Shown here: piece by piece, positions 19,927 to 28,196 of the stretch
Layout: every line of letters starts with the position of its first letter
Position numbering within the stretch: the stretch's first letter is position 1
NCBI RefSeq assembly: GCF_028548475.1
Contig: NZ_JAQQLE010000003.1
Span: 62,001 to 126,000, forward strand
Length of the DNA: 64,000 nucleotides
Direction: 5' to 3'
Source of the DNA: Vogesella margarita
GTDB lineage: Bacteria > Pseudomonadota > Gammaproteobacteria > Burkholderiales > Chromobacteriaceae
Translations under genes and position numbers: made by a program
The notes under the pieces: model-generated
Told to the model about the DNA's origin: nothing
The model's database searches: none
What the model saw: the letters and a program-made list of their open reading frames with translations, nothing else

Positions 19927-20790
19927 TCACACCGGCAGCGGGATGAACTCGCTCTCGCCCGGCACCATGGCAAAGCGGCCGGCCTGCCAGTCGTCCCGCG
20001 CCGCCGCCAGCAACGCCTTGTCGCTGGCCACGAAGTTCCAGTCCAGGTAGCGCGGGCCATCCAAAGGCGCGCCGCCGAAGATCACGCCCTGCACGCAGGC
20101 GCTGGCGCGCAACTCGCGCGCACTGCCGGACAGGATCACCAATTCGCCGGCACGGACCAGCTCGCCGTCGACCTGCACCTCGCCCTCGATCAGGTACAGC
20201 GCGCGCTCGGCCACCTCCTGCGGCAGCGGCAGCACGCCGCCGCCCTGCAACTGCCAGGCGGCGTACAGCGTCGGGGCAAAGGTTTTCACCGGCGACACCA
20301 TGCCGAAGGCGGCGCCGATCAGCAACTGCACGCTGCCGCGCTCGAACTCGCGTTGCGGCAACACGTCCGCCGGGTAGTGGTAGAACGCCGGCGCGCAGCG
20401 CTCCTGCGCCTGCGGCAGCGCCAGCCACATCTGCAAGCCCTCCACCGCCACGCCGGCGGCACGGATGTCGACCGGAATGCGCTCGGAATGGACGATGCCG
20501 CGCCCGGCTACCATCAGGTTGATGGCGCCCGGCTCGATGCGCTGCACCGTACCCAAACTGTCGCGATGCATCATCGCGCCCTGGCTGAGGTAGGTGACCG
20601 TGGCCAGGCCGATGTGCGGGTGCGGACGCACGTCGCCACTGGTGCCGGCGGCGACGAAGTACGCCGGCCCCATGTGGTCGAGAAACACGAACGGTCCGAC
20701 GCTGCGCATACCGCGCACCGGCAACAGGCGCCGCACGACAAAACCGATGTCCTGCTGGCGCGGTTCAATACGCTGGCTGATGGCACTCAT
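19927..20790 (-). CDS. Pirin family protein (first of two tandem pirins)
   Basis: Pirins are bicupin iron proteins; some have quercetin dioxygenase activity, others bind regulators or pyruvate dehydrogenase. The 287-residue product has the N-terminal cupin metal motif HPHIGLATVTYL and the downstream IVHSER. The ATG at 20790 has GGAG upstream. It lies 68 bases after the second pirin gene on the same strand. The two proteins share the family core but are clearly divergent, so a recent duplication is unlikely. The gap holds a full inverted pair of the uptake-like word. Confidence 0.87.
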   Translation of the reverse strand: MSAISQRIEPRQQDIGFVVRRLLPVRGMRSVGPFVFLDHMGPAYFVAAGTSGDVRPHPHIGLATVTYLSQGAMMHRDSLGTVQRIEPGAINLMVAGRGIVHSERIPVDIRAAGVAVEGLQMWLALPQAQERCAPAFYHYPADVLPQREFERGSVQLLIGAAFGMVSPVKTFAPTLYAAWQLQGGGVLPLPQEVAERALYLIEGEVQVDGELVRAGELVILSGSARELRASACVQGVIFGGAPLDGPRYLDWNFVASDKALLAAARDDWQAGRFAMVPGESEFIPLPV

Positions 20791-20819
20791 GGGAAAATCT
20801 CCGCTGCAATCCAATGGAA

Positions 20820-20850
20820 AAGGTTGGCCGCAACGCCTGCGGCCAACCTT
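20820..20850. repeat. Inverted pair of uptake-like words between the pirin genes
   Basis: Two exact copies face each other (20820-20832 forward, 20838-20850 reverse) with a five-base loop, forming a 13-base perfect stem. On the minus strand the hairpin is followed by TTTTCC, so it may act as a weak terminator for the upstream pirin gene. Confidence 0.85.
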
Positions 20851-20858
20851 GTGTTACA

Positions 20859-21707
20859 TCAAGCCAGACGGCCCTGCTGGTAGTCGGCGAACGCCTGCTC
20901 CAGCTCGGCGCGCGTGTTCATCACGAACGGGCCGTATTGGGCGATCGGCTCGCGCAGCGGCTGTCCGGACAACACCAGCACGCTGGCACCGCCGTCGCTG
21001 TGCAGGCGCACGCCGTCGCCGCTGTTGCCAAGGATCGCCATACGCTGCTGCGGCACGCTGACACCCTCAATGCTGACGCTGCCGTGGTAGACGTAGACAA
21101 AGGCGTTGTGGCCGGCGGCGATGTCGATGTCGCGCGAGCCACCTGCAGGCAACTGCAGGTCGAGGTACAGCGGCTCGGTATCCGGCTGCCGGATCGCTCC
21201 CGCCTGCTCACGATACTGGCCGGCGATCACCTTCACCGCGACGCCGTCCGCCTCCTGCAGCAGCGGAATTTCTGCCGCCGGGATGTCGCGGTAGGCGGCC
21301 GGGATCATCTTGCGCGCCGCCGGCAGGTTGATCCACAGCTGGAAGCCGTGCATCAGCCCGTCTTCCTGCTCCGGCATCTCGGAATGGATCACGCCGCGGC
21401 CGGCAGTCATCCACTGCACGCCGCCCGGCCCGAGCAGGCCCTCGTTATTGCCGCTGTCGCGGTGGCGCATGCGCCCGGCCAGCATGTAGGTCACCGTCTC
21501 GAAGCCGCGGTGCGGATGCGAGGGAAAACCGGCGATGTAGTCACCCGGATTGTCGGAGCGGAACTCGTCCAGCATCAGGAACGGGTCCAGCCGCCGCTGC
21601 AGGTTCTGCGTCAGTACCCGCGTCAGCTTGACGCCGGCACCGTCCGATGTCGGCATGCCGCTGACTTGCTGTTCCACGGTTCGTGATTGCCATTGCGCTT
21701 CGGTCAT
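20859..21707 (-). CDS. Pirin family protein (second of two tandem pirins)
   Basis: The 282-residue bicupin has the canonical pirin motif SHPHRGFETVTY, the RDSGNNEGLLGPGGVQWM segment and VIHSEMP. These include the histidine and glutamate ligands expected for Fe. It is the more typical of the two pirins here, close in layout to YhhW-like proteins. A good ribosome-binding site (GGAGG) lies just upstream of the ATG. Gene order suggests co-transcription into the next pirin gene, subject to the intervening hairpin. Confidence 0.9.
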   Translation of the reverse strand: MTEAQWQSRTVEQQVSGMPTSDGAGVKLTRVLTQNLQRRLDPFLMLDEFRSDNPGDYIAGFPSHPHRGFETVTYMLAGRMRHRDSGNNEGLLGPGGVQWMTAGRGVIHSEMPEQEDGLMHGFQLWINLPAARKMIPAAYRDIPAAEIPLLQEADGVAVKVIAGQYREQAGAIRQPDTEPLYLDLQLPAGGSRDIDIAAGHNAFVYVYHGSVSIEGVSVPQQRMAILGNSGDGVRLHSDGGASVLVLSGQPLREPIAQYGPFVMNTRAELEQAFADYQQGRLA

Positions 21708-21819
21708 GGGGTGCCTCCTGGCTTGGGGTTGATGGAAACACTATACAAACCGGCCATTCGATAAAAAAGCACAAAAATCTGCAGCCCATGTTCAAAAAAA
21801 CTGAGCAGGAATGAAAAAC

Positions 21820-21843
21820 GGCGCAAGGTCTGCACCTTGCGCC
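21820..21843 (-). terminator. Intrinsic terminator after rimO
   Basis: Ten-base stem GGCGCAAGGT / ACCTTGCGCC with a four-base loop, followed by GTTTTTC on the minus strand. Confidence 0.85.
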
Positions 21844-21867
21844 GCATTGGCTTCCATCGGGTGGCGT

Positions 21868-23187
21868 TTACACGCGCTCGCCCCACAGGTCGTGCTCGCT
21901 GGCATCGACGATCTCAACCTCGACAAAATCACCAACCGAGAGGCCGGCAGCGTCCTCGACGAACACCAGGCCGTCAATCTCCGGCGCATCGGCGTAGCTG
22001 CGGCACACTGCGGTGCCTTCCTCGTCGATTTCGTCGACCAGCACCTGCAGGCGCTGGCCGATGCGTGCGGCCAACCTTGCGGCGCTAATCTCGGCCTGCA
22101 CCGCCATGAAGCGCTCCTTGCGCTCCTCTTTCACCTCGTCCGGCACCGGGTCCGGCAGCTCGTTGGCGGCCGCGCCCTCCACCGGCGAGTAGGTGAAACA
22201 GCCGACGCGATCCAGCTGCGCCTCGCGGATGAAGTTCAGCAGCTCTTCGAAGTCTTCTTCGGTCTCGCCCGGGAAGCCGACGATGAAGGTGGAGCGGATC
22301 ACCAGCTGCGGGCAGATCTCGCGCCACTTCTTGATGCGGCCGAGCACGTTGTCGCTGTTGGCCGGGCGCTTCATCAGCTTCAGGATTTTCTGGCTGGCGT
22401 GCTGGAACGGGATGTCCAGGTAGGGCAGGATCTTGCCGTCACGCATCAGCGGAATCACTTCGTCGACGTGCGGGTACGGGTAGACATAGTGCAGACGCAC
22501 CCAGATGCCGTGCTTGCCCAGCTCCTCGCACAACTCGGTCATGCGCGTCTTCACCGGACGTCCGTTGTGGAAACCCAGCTTGTACTTGACGTCCACGCCG
22601 TAGGCGGAGGTGTCCTGCGAGATGATCAGCAGTTCCTTGACCCCGGCCTTCGCCAGGTTCTCGGCCTCGGCCAGCACGTTCTGGATCGGACGGCTGTCGA
22701 GGTCGCCGCGCATCGACGGGATGATGCAGAAGGTGCAGCGATGGTTGCAGCCTTCGGAAATTTTCAGGTAAGCGTAGTGCTTCGGCGTCAGGCGCACGCC
22801 GATGTCCGGCACCAGGTCGACGAACGGGTCATGCGGCTTCGGCAGGTGGTTGTGCACGTGCCCCATCACCTCGTCGGTAGCGTGCGGGCCGGTGACGGCC
22901 AGTACCGACGGATGGTTGTCGCGGATCACGTCGCCCTTGGCGCCGAGACAGCCGGTGACGATCACCTTGCCGTTTTCGGTCAGCGCCTCGCCGATCGCGT
23001 CCAGCGACTCCTGCACCGCAGCATCGATAAAGCCACAGGTGTTGACCACCACCAGGTCGGCACCGTCATAGGTACCGGAGATCTCGTAACCTTCGGCGCG
23101 CAGGCGGGTGAGGATCTGCTCGGAATCGCTGGCTGCCTTCGGACAGCCCAGACTGATAAACCCTACTTTTGGTGCAACGTGCGACAT
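21868..23187 (-). CDS. rimO: Ribosomal protein S12 methylthiotransferase RimO
   Basis: Radical-SAM enzyme that adds a methylthio group to Asp89 of ribosomal protein S12. The 439-residue product has the N-terminal UPF0004 domain ([28 protein letters not shown] cysteines for the auxiliary cluster). The radical-SAM motif [15 protein letters not shown] and a C-terminal TRAM domain follow. The ATG at 23187 was chosen over an upstream TTG because [17 protein letters not shown] is the usual start. One exact uptake-like word lies in the TRAM-proximal part, encoding AARLAAR. Confidence 0.95.
   Translation of the reverse strand: MSHVAPKVGFISLGCPKAASDSEQILTRLRAEGYEISGTYDGADLVVVNTCGFIDAAVQESLDAIGEALTENGKVIVTGCLGAKGDVIRDNHPSVLAVTGPHATDEVMGHVHNHLPKPHDPFVDLVPDIGVRLTPKHYAYLKISEGCNHRCTFCIIPSMRGDLDSRPIQNVLAEAENLAKAGVKELLIISQDTSAYGVDVKYKLGFHNGRPVKTRMTELCEELGKHGIWVRLHYVYPYPHVDEVIPLMRDGKILPYLDIPFQHASQKILKLMKRPANSDNVLGRIKKWREICPQLVIRSTFIVGFPGETEEDFEELLNFIREAQLDRVGCFTYSPVEGAAANELPDPVPDEVKEERKERFMAVQAEISAARLAARIGQRLQVLVDEIDEEGTAVCRSYADAPEIDGLVFVEDAAGLSVGDFVEVEIVDASEHDLWGERV
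22066..22078 (-). repeat. Uptake-sequence-like 13-mer inside rimO
   Basis: Exact TGCGGCCAACCTT on the plus strand; with flanks it gives GCAAGGTTGGCCGCA, the extended consensus. Confidence 0.8.
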
Positions 23188-23219
23188 GGGACACAACCTT
23201 GAAGAAATTCAATACAGAA

Positions 23220-23245
23220 AGCCGGACGTTGCAAAACGTCCGGCT
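23220..23245 (-). terminator. Hairpin terminator after phaR
   Basis: Perfect 11-base stem AGCCGGACGTT / AACGTCCGGCT with a four-base loop, followed by a short T-rich stretch on the minus strand. Confidence 0.8.
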
Positions 23246-23285
23246 GTGAGCTGCACATTATAGAAAAAACCGCGCGGGAAAAAAA

Positions 23286-23855
23286 CTACTTCGGCGGGTT
23301 CTTGTCGTCGTCGCGGCTGGGCGGGTAGGCCGGAAAGCCGAAACCGCTGAACATGGTGCGCGCCTGTTCCTGCATGCGGTTCTGCATGTCGAGGAACATA
23401 TTGGTGCTCTGGTCCAGGTAGCTGGTCATCATGTTCTGCATCGCTGGGCCCTGGAAATTCAGAAAATCCCCCCACATCTTGGCGTTCACCATCGGGTTGT
23501 CGCCGTAGATGGTCTTGGCCTGCTCCTGCATGCGCGACTGCAGCTGCGTGAACAGCTGCAGGTTTTTCTCCAGGAACGGCCCCATCATGCCCTGCATCGC
23601 CTGGCCATAGAAACGGATGAACTGGGTCAGCACTTCATAGCTGAACATCGGCGAGCCGCCACTCTCCTCTTCGAGGATGATCTGCAACAGCACGCCACGC
23701 GTGATGTCGTCGTGGCTCTTGGCATCGACAACCTGGATGTCCACATTGTCCAACACCAGCTGCTTCACATCGCCCAGGGTGATGTAGGAACTGGTGGCGG
23801 TATCGTACAAACGGCGGTTGGGGTACTTCTTGATGACCCGCTTTTCAACACTCAT
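23286..23855 (-). CDS. phaR: Polyhydroxyalkanoate synthesis repressor PhaR
   Basis: DNA-binding repressor of phasin and phaR genes that also binds PHA granules; release from DNA upon granule formation turns on phasin. The 189-residue product has the N-terminal PHB/PHA DNA-binding domain (RVIKKYPNRRLYDTATSSYITL). Two PHB-accumulation repeats follow (around 70-110 and 135-170), rich in Met, Gln and Phe. It is divergent from the phasin gene, sharing a 220-base control region with candidate sites. This is the usual arrangement of regulator and target. Confidence 0.95.
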   Translation of the reverse strand: MSVEKRVIKKYPNRRLYDTATSSYITLGDVKQLVLDNVDIQVVDAKSHDDITRGVLLQIILEEESGGSPMFSYEVLTQFIRFYGQAMQGMMGPFLEKNLQLFTQLQSRMQEQAKTIYGDNPMVNAKMWGDFLNFQGPAMQNMMTSYLDQSTNMFLDMQNRMQEQARTMFSGFGFPAYPPSRDDDKNPPK

Positions 23856-24075
23856 GTAACACTCCCAGCTTATTTATTCTGTTGTGTGGCGCCACATTAT
23901 CATAAATGCAACACGGTAGAGCAAAACTTCTAGGCGCCGGTTTCACAGTTACGCTACCATCGAGTTGTCATTGTGCATCGCAGCAGACCGGTATGATTGC
24001 GACACAAAAAAATAAAACAGTGACATCACACCGGACCAGACCGAGTTACATCAACAGCGAGTGAGGGTATCCCAA
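23856..24075. promoter_or_regulatory. Divergent phaR-phasin control region with candidate PhaR sites
   Basis: The region contains TTGTGCATCGCAGCA at 23971-23985 (core TGC-ATC-GCA), which matches the phaC-phaA palindrome at 12 of 15 positions. A separate perfect 12-base palindrome, TGTGGCGCCACA, at 23885-23896 lies about 30 bases before phaR. The first is a plausible PhaR operator; the role of the second is unknown. Confidence 0.5.
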
Positions 24076-24630
24076 ATGATCAATCCAACCGAACAACTGA
24101 GCAAACTGTCCCTGAATGGTTTTGAAGCGCTGTTCCGCGCTGCACAAATCTCCCTGGACAGCACCGAACGCCTGGTCAAGCTGAATTTCGAGCTGTCCAA
24201 GCAGTCGCTGGAAGAAAACGTCAAGCTGACCCGCGAACTGGGTAGCCTGAAAACCCCGCAGGACGCACTGACCCGCCTGAACAAGCTGGCCACCCAGAGC
24301 CTGGAACAGGCCGTGGCCAATTCGCGCAGCGTGTACGACATCGTGTCCGAAACCCAGGCCGAACTGGGCAAGATCGCGGAAAGCAACTTCAACGAGCTGA
24401 ACAAGTCCGTAATCAGCAACATCGACCTGCTGAGCAAGAACGCACCGGCCGGCTCCGAAACCGCCGTCAACGCGCTGAAATCCGGCATCGCCGCCGGCGC
24501 CGCCGCCATCAACTCGATGACCAAGGCCGCCCAGCAAGTTGCCGAGTTTGCCGACTCCAGCGTCAAGGCCGCCAACAGCGCCACCGTCGACGCCGTGAAA
24601 ACCGCCGCCAAGCGCTCGTCCGCAGCCTGA
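24076..24630 (+). CDS. phaP: Phasin (PHA granule-associated protein)
   Basis: Coats PHA granules and controls their number and size. The 184-residue product is predicted to be almost entirely helical and fits the Phasin_2 family: NPTEQLSKLSLNGFEAL at the N-terminus, a long amphipathic helix rich in Leu, Lys and Glu, and an Ala/Lys-rich C-terminal tail. The ATG at 24076 has GAGGG about nine bases upstream; a GTG fifteen bases earlier is less likely. A strong terminator follows, so it is monocistronic. Regulation by the divergently encoded PhaR is expected. Confidence 0.92.
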   Translation: MINPTEQLSKLSLNGFEALFRAAQISLDSTERLVKLNFELSKQSLEENVKLTRELGSLKTPQDALTRLNKLATQSLEQAVANSRSVYDIVSETQAELGKIAESNFNELNKSVISNIDLLSKNAPAGSETAVNALKSGIAAGAAAINSMTKAAQQVAEFADSSVKAANSATVDAVKTAAKRSSAA

Positions 24631-24660
24631 TATACGCCATTGCACCGCAATGGCCAGCAC

Positions 24661-24694
24661 AACCTGCCACCGTTTACCGGTGGCAGGTTTTTTT
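24661..24694 (+). terminator. Intrinsic terminator after the phasin gene
   Basis: Twelve-base stem AACCTGCCACCG / CGGTGGCAGGTT with a five-base loop and a T-run. Confidence 0.92.
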
Positions 24695-24773
24695 ATGGTG
24701 CCGGCAAGCGTGCCGCCGGCAGCACAACACGCTACAATAAGCGGCTACCAGTAACAGACGGACATACCGCAGC

Positions 24774-25901
24774 ATGAAAATCAGCAGCAATTTCGACGCC
24801 GGCAGTATCGAGGTTATCGCGCTCAATAACTTTGAAGACATTCAGCTTCGCATCCGCAAAGATAATGCCTCCGATTTTGCCCAATGGTTTTACTTCCGCT
24901 TGCAGGGTGCCGCTTACGAGTCGTGCAAGCTGCGCTTCCTCAACATCAAGGACACCGCCTACCCCAAAGGCTGGGAAGACTACCAGGCGGTGGCGTCCTA
25001 CGATCGCGTGAACTGGTTCCGCGTGCCGACCTACCTGGACGGCGACGACCTGGTGATCGAGCATGTTCCGCTGGCCGGCAGCATCTACTACGCCTACTTC
25101 GAGCCCTACTCGCACGAGCAGCACCTGAACCTGATCGGCATGGCGCAAAGCTCCGGCCTGTGCCAGGTGTCCGACCTCGGCTCGACGGTACAGCAACGCG
25201 ACATCAACCTGCTGACCATCGGCCACGAGGTCGAGTCCGACCTCAAGATCTGGGTCATCGCCCGCCAGCATCCCGGCGAAACGATGGCGGAGTGGTTTGT
25301 CGAAGGCCTGCTCACCCGCCTGCTCGACACCCAGGACCCAACCTCGCGTGCGCTGCTGGATCGCGCCACCTTCTACGTGGTGCCGAACATGAACCCGGAC
25401 GGCGCCATCCTCGGCAACCTGCGTACCAACGCCGCCGGTGCCAACCTGAACCGCGAGTGGCTGAACCCGAGCCCGGAAACCAGCCCGGAAGTGTTTCATG
25501 TCCGCAACAAGATGCTGGAAACCGGCGTCGACCTGTTCCTCGACATCCACGGCGACGAGGCGATTCCGTACGTGTTTGTCGCCGGCACCGAGGGCGTGCC
25601 CACTTACAACGAGCGCATCGAGGCGCTGGAAACGGCGTTCAAGCAGCAGCTGCGCGTGGCATCGCCCGACTTCCAGGATGAGCACGGCTACGACAAGGAC
25701 GCCCCCGGTGCGGCCAACCTTGCGATGGCAACCGCCTGGGTCGGCAACCAGTTCAACTGCCTGGCCTACACCCTGGAAATGCCGTTCAAGGACAACGACA
25801 ACCTGCCGGACGACGACTTCGGCTGGAACGGCCAGCGCAGCCTGCGCTTGGGCGAAGCCAGCCTGAGTGCCATCTACGGCGTACTGAAAGACCTGCGCTA
25901 A
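24774..25901 (+). CDS. M14 zinc carboxypeptidase, cytosolic (Nna1/CCP-like) type
   Basis: Predicted metallocarboxypeptidase related to cytosolic carboxypeptidases, which remove C-terminal residues such as glutamate; the bacterial substrate is unknown. The 375-residue product has an N-terminal beta-sandwich domain (about 1-130) typical of CCPs. Zinc ligands are visible as His166 and Glu169 in HPGE and the His in LDIHGDEA. The catalytic Glu sits in AYTLEMPFKDN. There is no signal peptide. One exact uptake-like word encodes AANLAM. A bidirectional terminator separates it from the convergent PilZ-like gene. Confidence 0.88.
   Translation: MKISSNFDAGSIEVIALNNFEDIQLRIRKDNASDFAQWFYFRLQGAAYESCKLRFLNIKDTAYPKGWEDYQAVASYDRVNWFRVPTYLDGDDLVIEHVPLAGSIYYAYFEPYSHEQHLNLIGMAQSSGLCQVSDLGSTVQQRDINLLTIGHEVESDLKIWVIARQHPGETMAEWFVEGLLTRLLDTQDPTSRALLDRATFYVVPNMNPDGAILGNLRTNAAGANLNREWLNPSPETSPEVFHVRNKMLETGVDLFLDIHGDEAIPYVFVAGTEGVPTYNERIEALETAFKQQLRVASPDFQDEHGYDKDAPGAANLAMATAWVGNQFNCLAYTLEMPFKDNDNLPDDDFGWNGQRSLRLGEASLSAIYGVLKDLR
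25709..25721 (-). repeat. Uptake-sequence-like 13-mer (reverse) inside the M14 gene
   Basis: Exact TGCGGCCAACCTT, encoding AANLA; the extended form GCAAGGTTGGCCGCA is also met. Confidence 0.8.
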
Positions 25902-25921
25902 GCCGGCATGATCCGGAATGG

Positions 25922-25951
25922 AAAAAGCCACGATCCGCATCGTGGCTTTTT
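25922..25951. terminator. Bidirectional terminator between the M14 and PilZ-like genes
   Basis: Thirteen-base stem (25922-25934 with 25939-25951) flanked by A and T runs. Confidence 0.9.
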
Positions 25952-25966
25952 ATTTGGTGACGACGA

Positions 25967-27643
25967 CTACAGCTGCCGGATCAGCTCGATCTCCACCTGG
26001 CACCAGTCGGCGCCCTTTTCCAGCACCCGCCCCAGCGACACCAGAAAGCCCTTGTTCTTGGCGAACATCTGCAGCTTCTTGCCGTGCGCGTAACTGAACA
26101 ACGGGATCAGCAGCGTGTTGCACTTCACCCCGTCCTTCATCGCCGAGGCAAACAGCGCGATCTCGCCCTGGTTCCACACCATGCCGACCGGCAGGGTCGG
26201 ATCGGCATTGCGGCCGTTCTCCGCCTTGGTGTACGCCGCCACCGGCCGCGAGCTCAGCAACTGCAAACCAAGGTAAACGCGCGCCTTGTCATCACGCTTG
26301 ATGCGACGCACGATGCTCAGGCTCCACGCCTGCTGCCCGGCCTCCCGCGTTGCCAGCAAGGTTCCCAACGACAGCCACTCCGCCCCCGCCGCCGGCAAGG
26401 ACACCCCCAGACCGCTGTCACTCTGGTTCTCGATATCCCACAACTGCAGCTCCGCACTGGTGGCGATCTTGACCACCTCGTCCTGCACCGTGTTTTTTTC
26501 GCGACGACGACCGGTCAGGAAGCCATAAATACGGATTTCGGCCACCTCGTCGACACTGGCCGACGGACTTTGAGGACGATCCCCTTGCGCCAGGAATTCC
26601 TCGTACTCGCGCACCAGCCGGTGCACACCACTAAAGGTGCGGCCAACTTCCAGCTGCTTGCTGCTCACCGGCACCCGCTCCGCACGCTCGAAGCGGAACG
26701 GCTTCACCGCCCACTCCCGCACCAGAAAGCGCAGCAAGCCCGGATCGATGCCCCGGCTGAAGCGTTCACGCAGCGCCTGCGGCGTGCTACCACCGTCATA
26801 CACCGCCAGCCAGGCATTCAGCTGGTCTACCAGCTCCGCGGTCGACCAGACGCGTATACCCTGCAATTGCGGTACGTTGTGCGCCCGGCTCGGCGGCGCG
26901 GCATGCTGGATGTTGACGATGAAGCTGCTTTCCACGGACAGGTCGCGGGACAGCGTCATGCGGTTCGACAACATCAGCGCCAGCTGATAGGCAAAGTGAA
27001 TCTGGCGTGCCGTCAGGTTGCCGCTGTTCAGCAAGGACACCATCAGGAAGGCCAGATACAGATCATGAATGGTCGTGGTCGCCTCACCGGGAAACAACTG
27101 CAGCGGCACCGCATCAATCGCCTGTTCTTCGGCATAGCGGAACAGCTGGTTGACGTTGCTCCACACCACCTCATCTAGGGAGGCATGGCGGTAGTAATGC
27201 CACAGCGCGTTCTCGGTGAGGTAAAACAGCATCTTGCCGATCACCAACGGCAGCAGCAGCCGGATTTGCGGGGCTTCTTCCCCTTCGGGATCAAAGCCCA
27301 TGAAACGCTGATAGGCCGCCACCAGCTGGCGACCATAGGACAGGATTTGCGCCCGCTGCTGCAACTCGACGGCGGGCAGCAATTTGGAGCTCAGATACTG
27401 GGCGCACAACTGCTGATGCGGAATGTGTCCCAGCCGGTCCAGCTCGATGATGGCTTCCAGCGTGGCAACGGACGGGCCGTCGAGCTCCTGATTGAACTGC
27501 GACAGCAGCTTGGTAATCTGGTCATGACTACCCGCAGCAGACTCCCGCTGGGTTGCGGCATACCACTCGGTTACCGACTTGACGTCATCCAGGGGATGGG
27601 ACTTGCGTTTATCGCCGAACGAAAAAAAATCCAGTTTTGCCAT
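25967..27643 (-). CDS. Large conserved protein with C-terminal PilZ-like domain (predicted c-di-GMP effector)
   Basis: The 558-residue product has no obvious membrane segment. Residues 1-360 form a helical domain I cannot assign. Near the C-terminus there is an arginine cluster (Arg379-381, in GRRREKN). It is followed at residues 406-411 by NQSDSG, which fits the N-x-S-x-x-G half of a PilZ motif, and later by a VYLGLQLLSSRP strand like the PilZ barrel. The role as a cyclic-di-GMP receptor is inference from this motif. It is monocistronic, between two terminators. Confidence 0.6.
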   Translation of the reverse strand: MAKLDFFSFGDKRKSHPLDDVKSVTEWYAATQRESAAGSHDQITKLLSQFNQELDGPSVATLEAIIELDRLGHIPHQQLCAQYLSSKLLPAVELQQRAQILSYGRQLVAAYQRFMGFDPEGEEAPQIRLLLPLVIGKMLFYLTENALWHYYRHASLDEVVWSNVNQLFRYAEEQAIDAVPLQLFPGEATTTIHDLYLAFLMVSLLNSGNLTARQIHFAYQLALMLSNRMTLSRDLSVESSFIVNIQHAAPPSRAHNVPQLQGIRVWSTAELVDQLNAWLAVYDGGSTPQALRERFSRGIDPGLLRFLVREWAVKPFRFERAERVPVSSKQLEVGRTFSGVHRLVREYEEFLAQGDRPQSPSASVDEVAEIRIYGFLTGRRREKNTVQDEVVKIATSAELQLWDIENQSDSGLGVSLPAAGAEWLSLGTLLATREAGQQAWSLSIVRRIKRDDKARVYLGLQLLSSRPVAAYTKAENGRNADPTLPVGMVWNQGEIALFASAMKDGVKCNTLLIPLFSYAHGKKLQMFAKNKGFLVSLGRVLEKGADWCQVEIELIRQL

Positions 27644-27733
27644 GACCTAAACCGAAGTTAAGCACACACAAGCAGGCAGGCGCCTCATTACTCCAGCATT
27701 CTATAATGAATCGTGAATGCCTCGCTGCAAAAG

Positions 27734-27761
27734 AAAACGCCGTGTTTGCACACGGCGTTTT
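27734..27761 (-). terminator. Intrinsic terminator after the H-NS-like gene
   Basis: Eleven-base stem AAAACGCCGTG / CACGGCGTTTT with a six-base loop. Confidence 0.85.
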
Positions 27762-27785
27762 GCCTTTCACAATCCAACTGCTCAT

Positions 27786-28103
27786 TTACACGCGCAGGCT
27801 GTCCAGTTCGATGCCCGAATCCAGCAACGCCACGACCCACAACGGCTTGCGACCGCGACCAGTCCAGGTCAGCGATTCATCGTTCGGGTGGCGGTATTTG
27901 ACTTCTACCGGCTTGCGACCACTGGCCGTTGGTACCGTTTTACCACCGAGCACATCTTCGACACTGAAGCCATAGGCTTTGGCAATTTCAAGAATCTGTT
28001 TCTTGGCTTTGGCTTTTTCTTCCACTTCGCGGCGGCGAACTTCAACATCAACATCATTTTTCAGCTGCAGCAATTCCGCAAAATCAAGTGTACTCAGATC
28101 CAT
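27786..28103 (-). CDS. H-NS family nucleoid-associated protein
   Basis: Binds AT-rich, often horizontally acquired DNA and silences it. The 105-residue product has an N-terminal oligomerisation coiled coil (about 5-45). The C-terminal H-NS DNA-binding domain has the signature TWTGRGRKPLW at residues 79-89. Length matches the short betaproteobacterial H-NS proteins (MvaT-unrelated, BpH3-like). The upstream region is AT-rich compared with the rest of the window, as expected for an autoregulated gene. Confidence 0.9.
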   Translation of the reverse strand: MDLSTLDFAELLQLKNDVDVEVRRREVEEKAKAKKQILEIAKAYGFSVEDVLGGKTVPTASGRKPVEVKYRHPNDESLTWTGRGRKPLWVVALLDSGIELDSLRV

Positions 28104-28196
28104 TTAAAACCCCTTTCAACAAACAAAGCCAGCAAGAATATTCCGAAAATTAGATTAATAACTGCCTTGCGTCAAGCGTTATATTTAAAAACGGAA

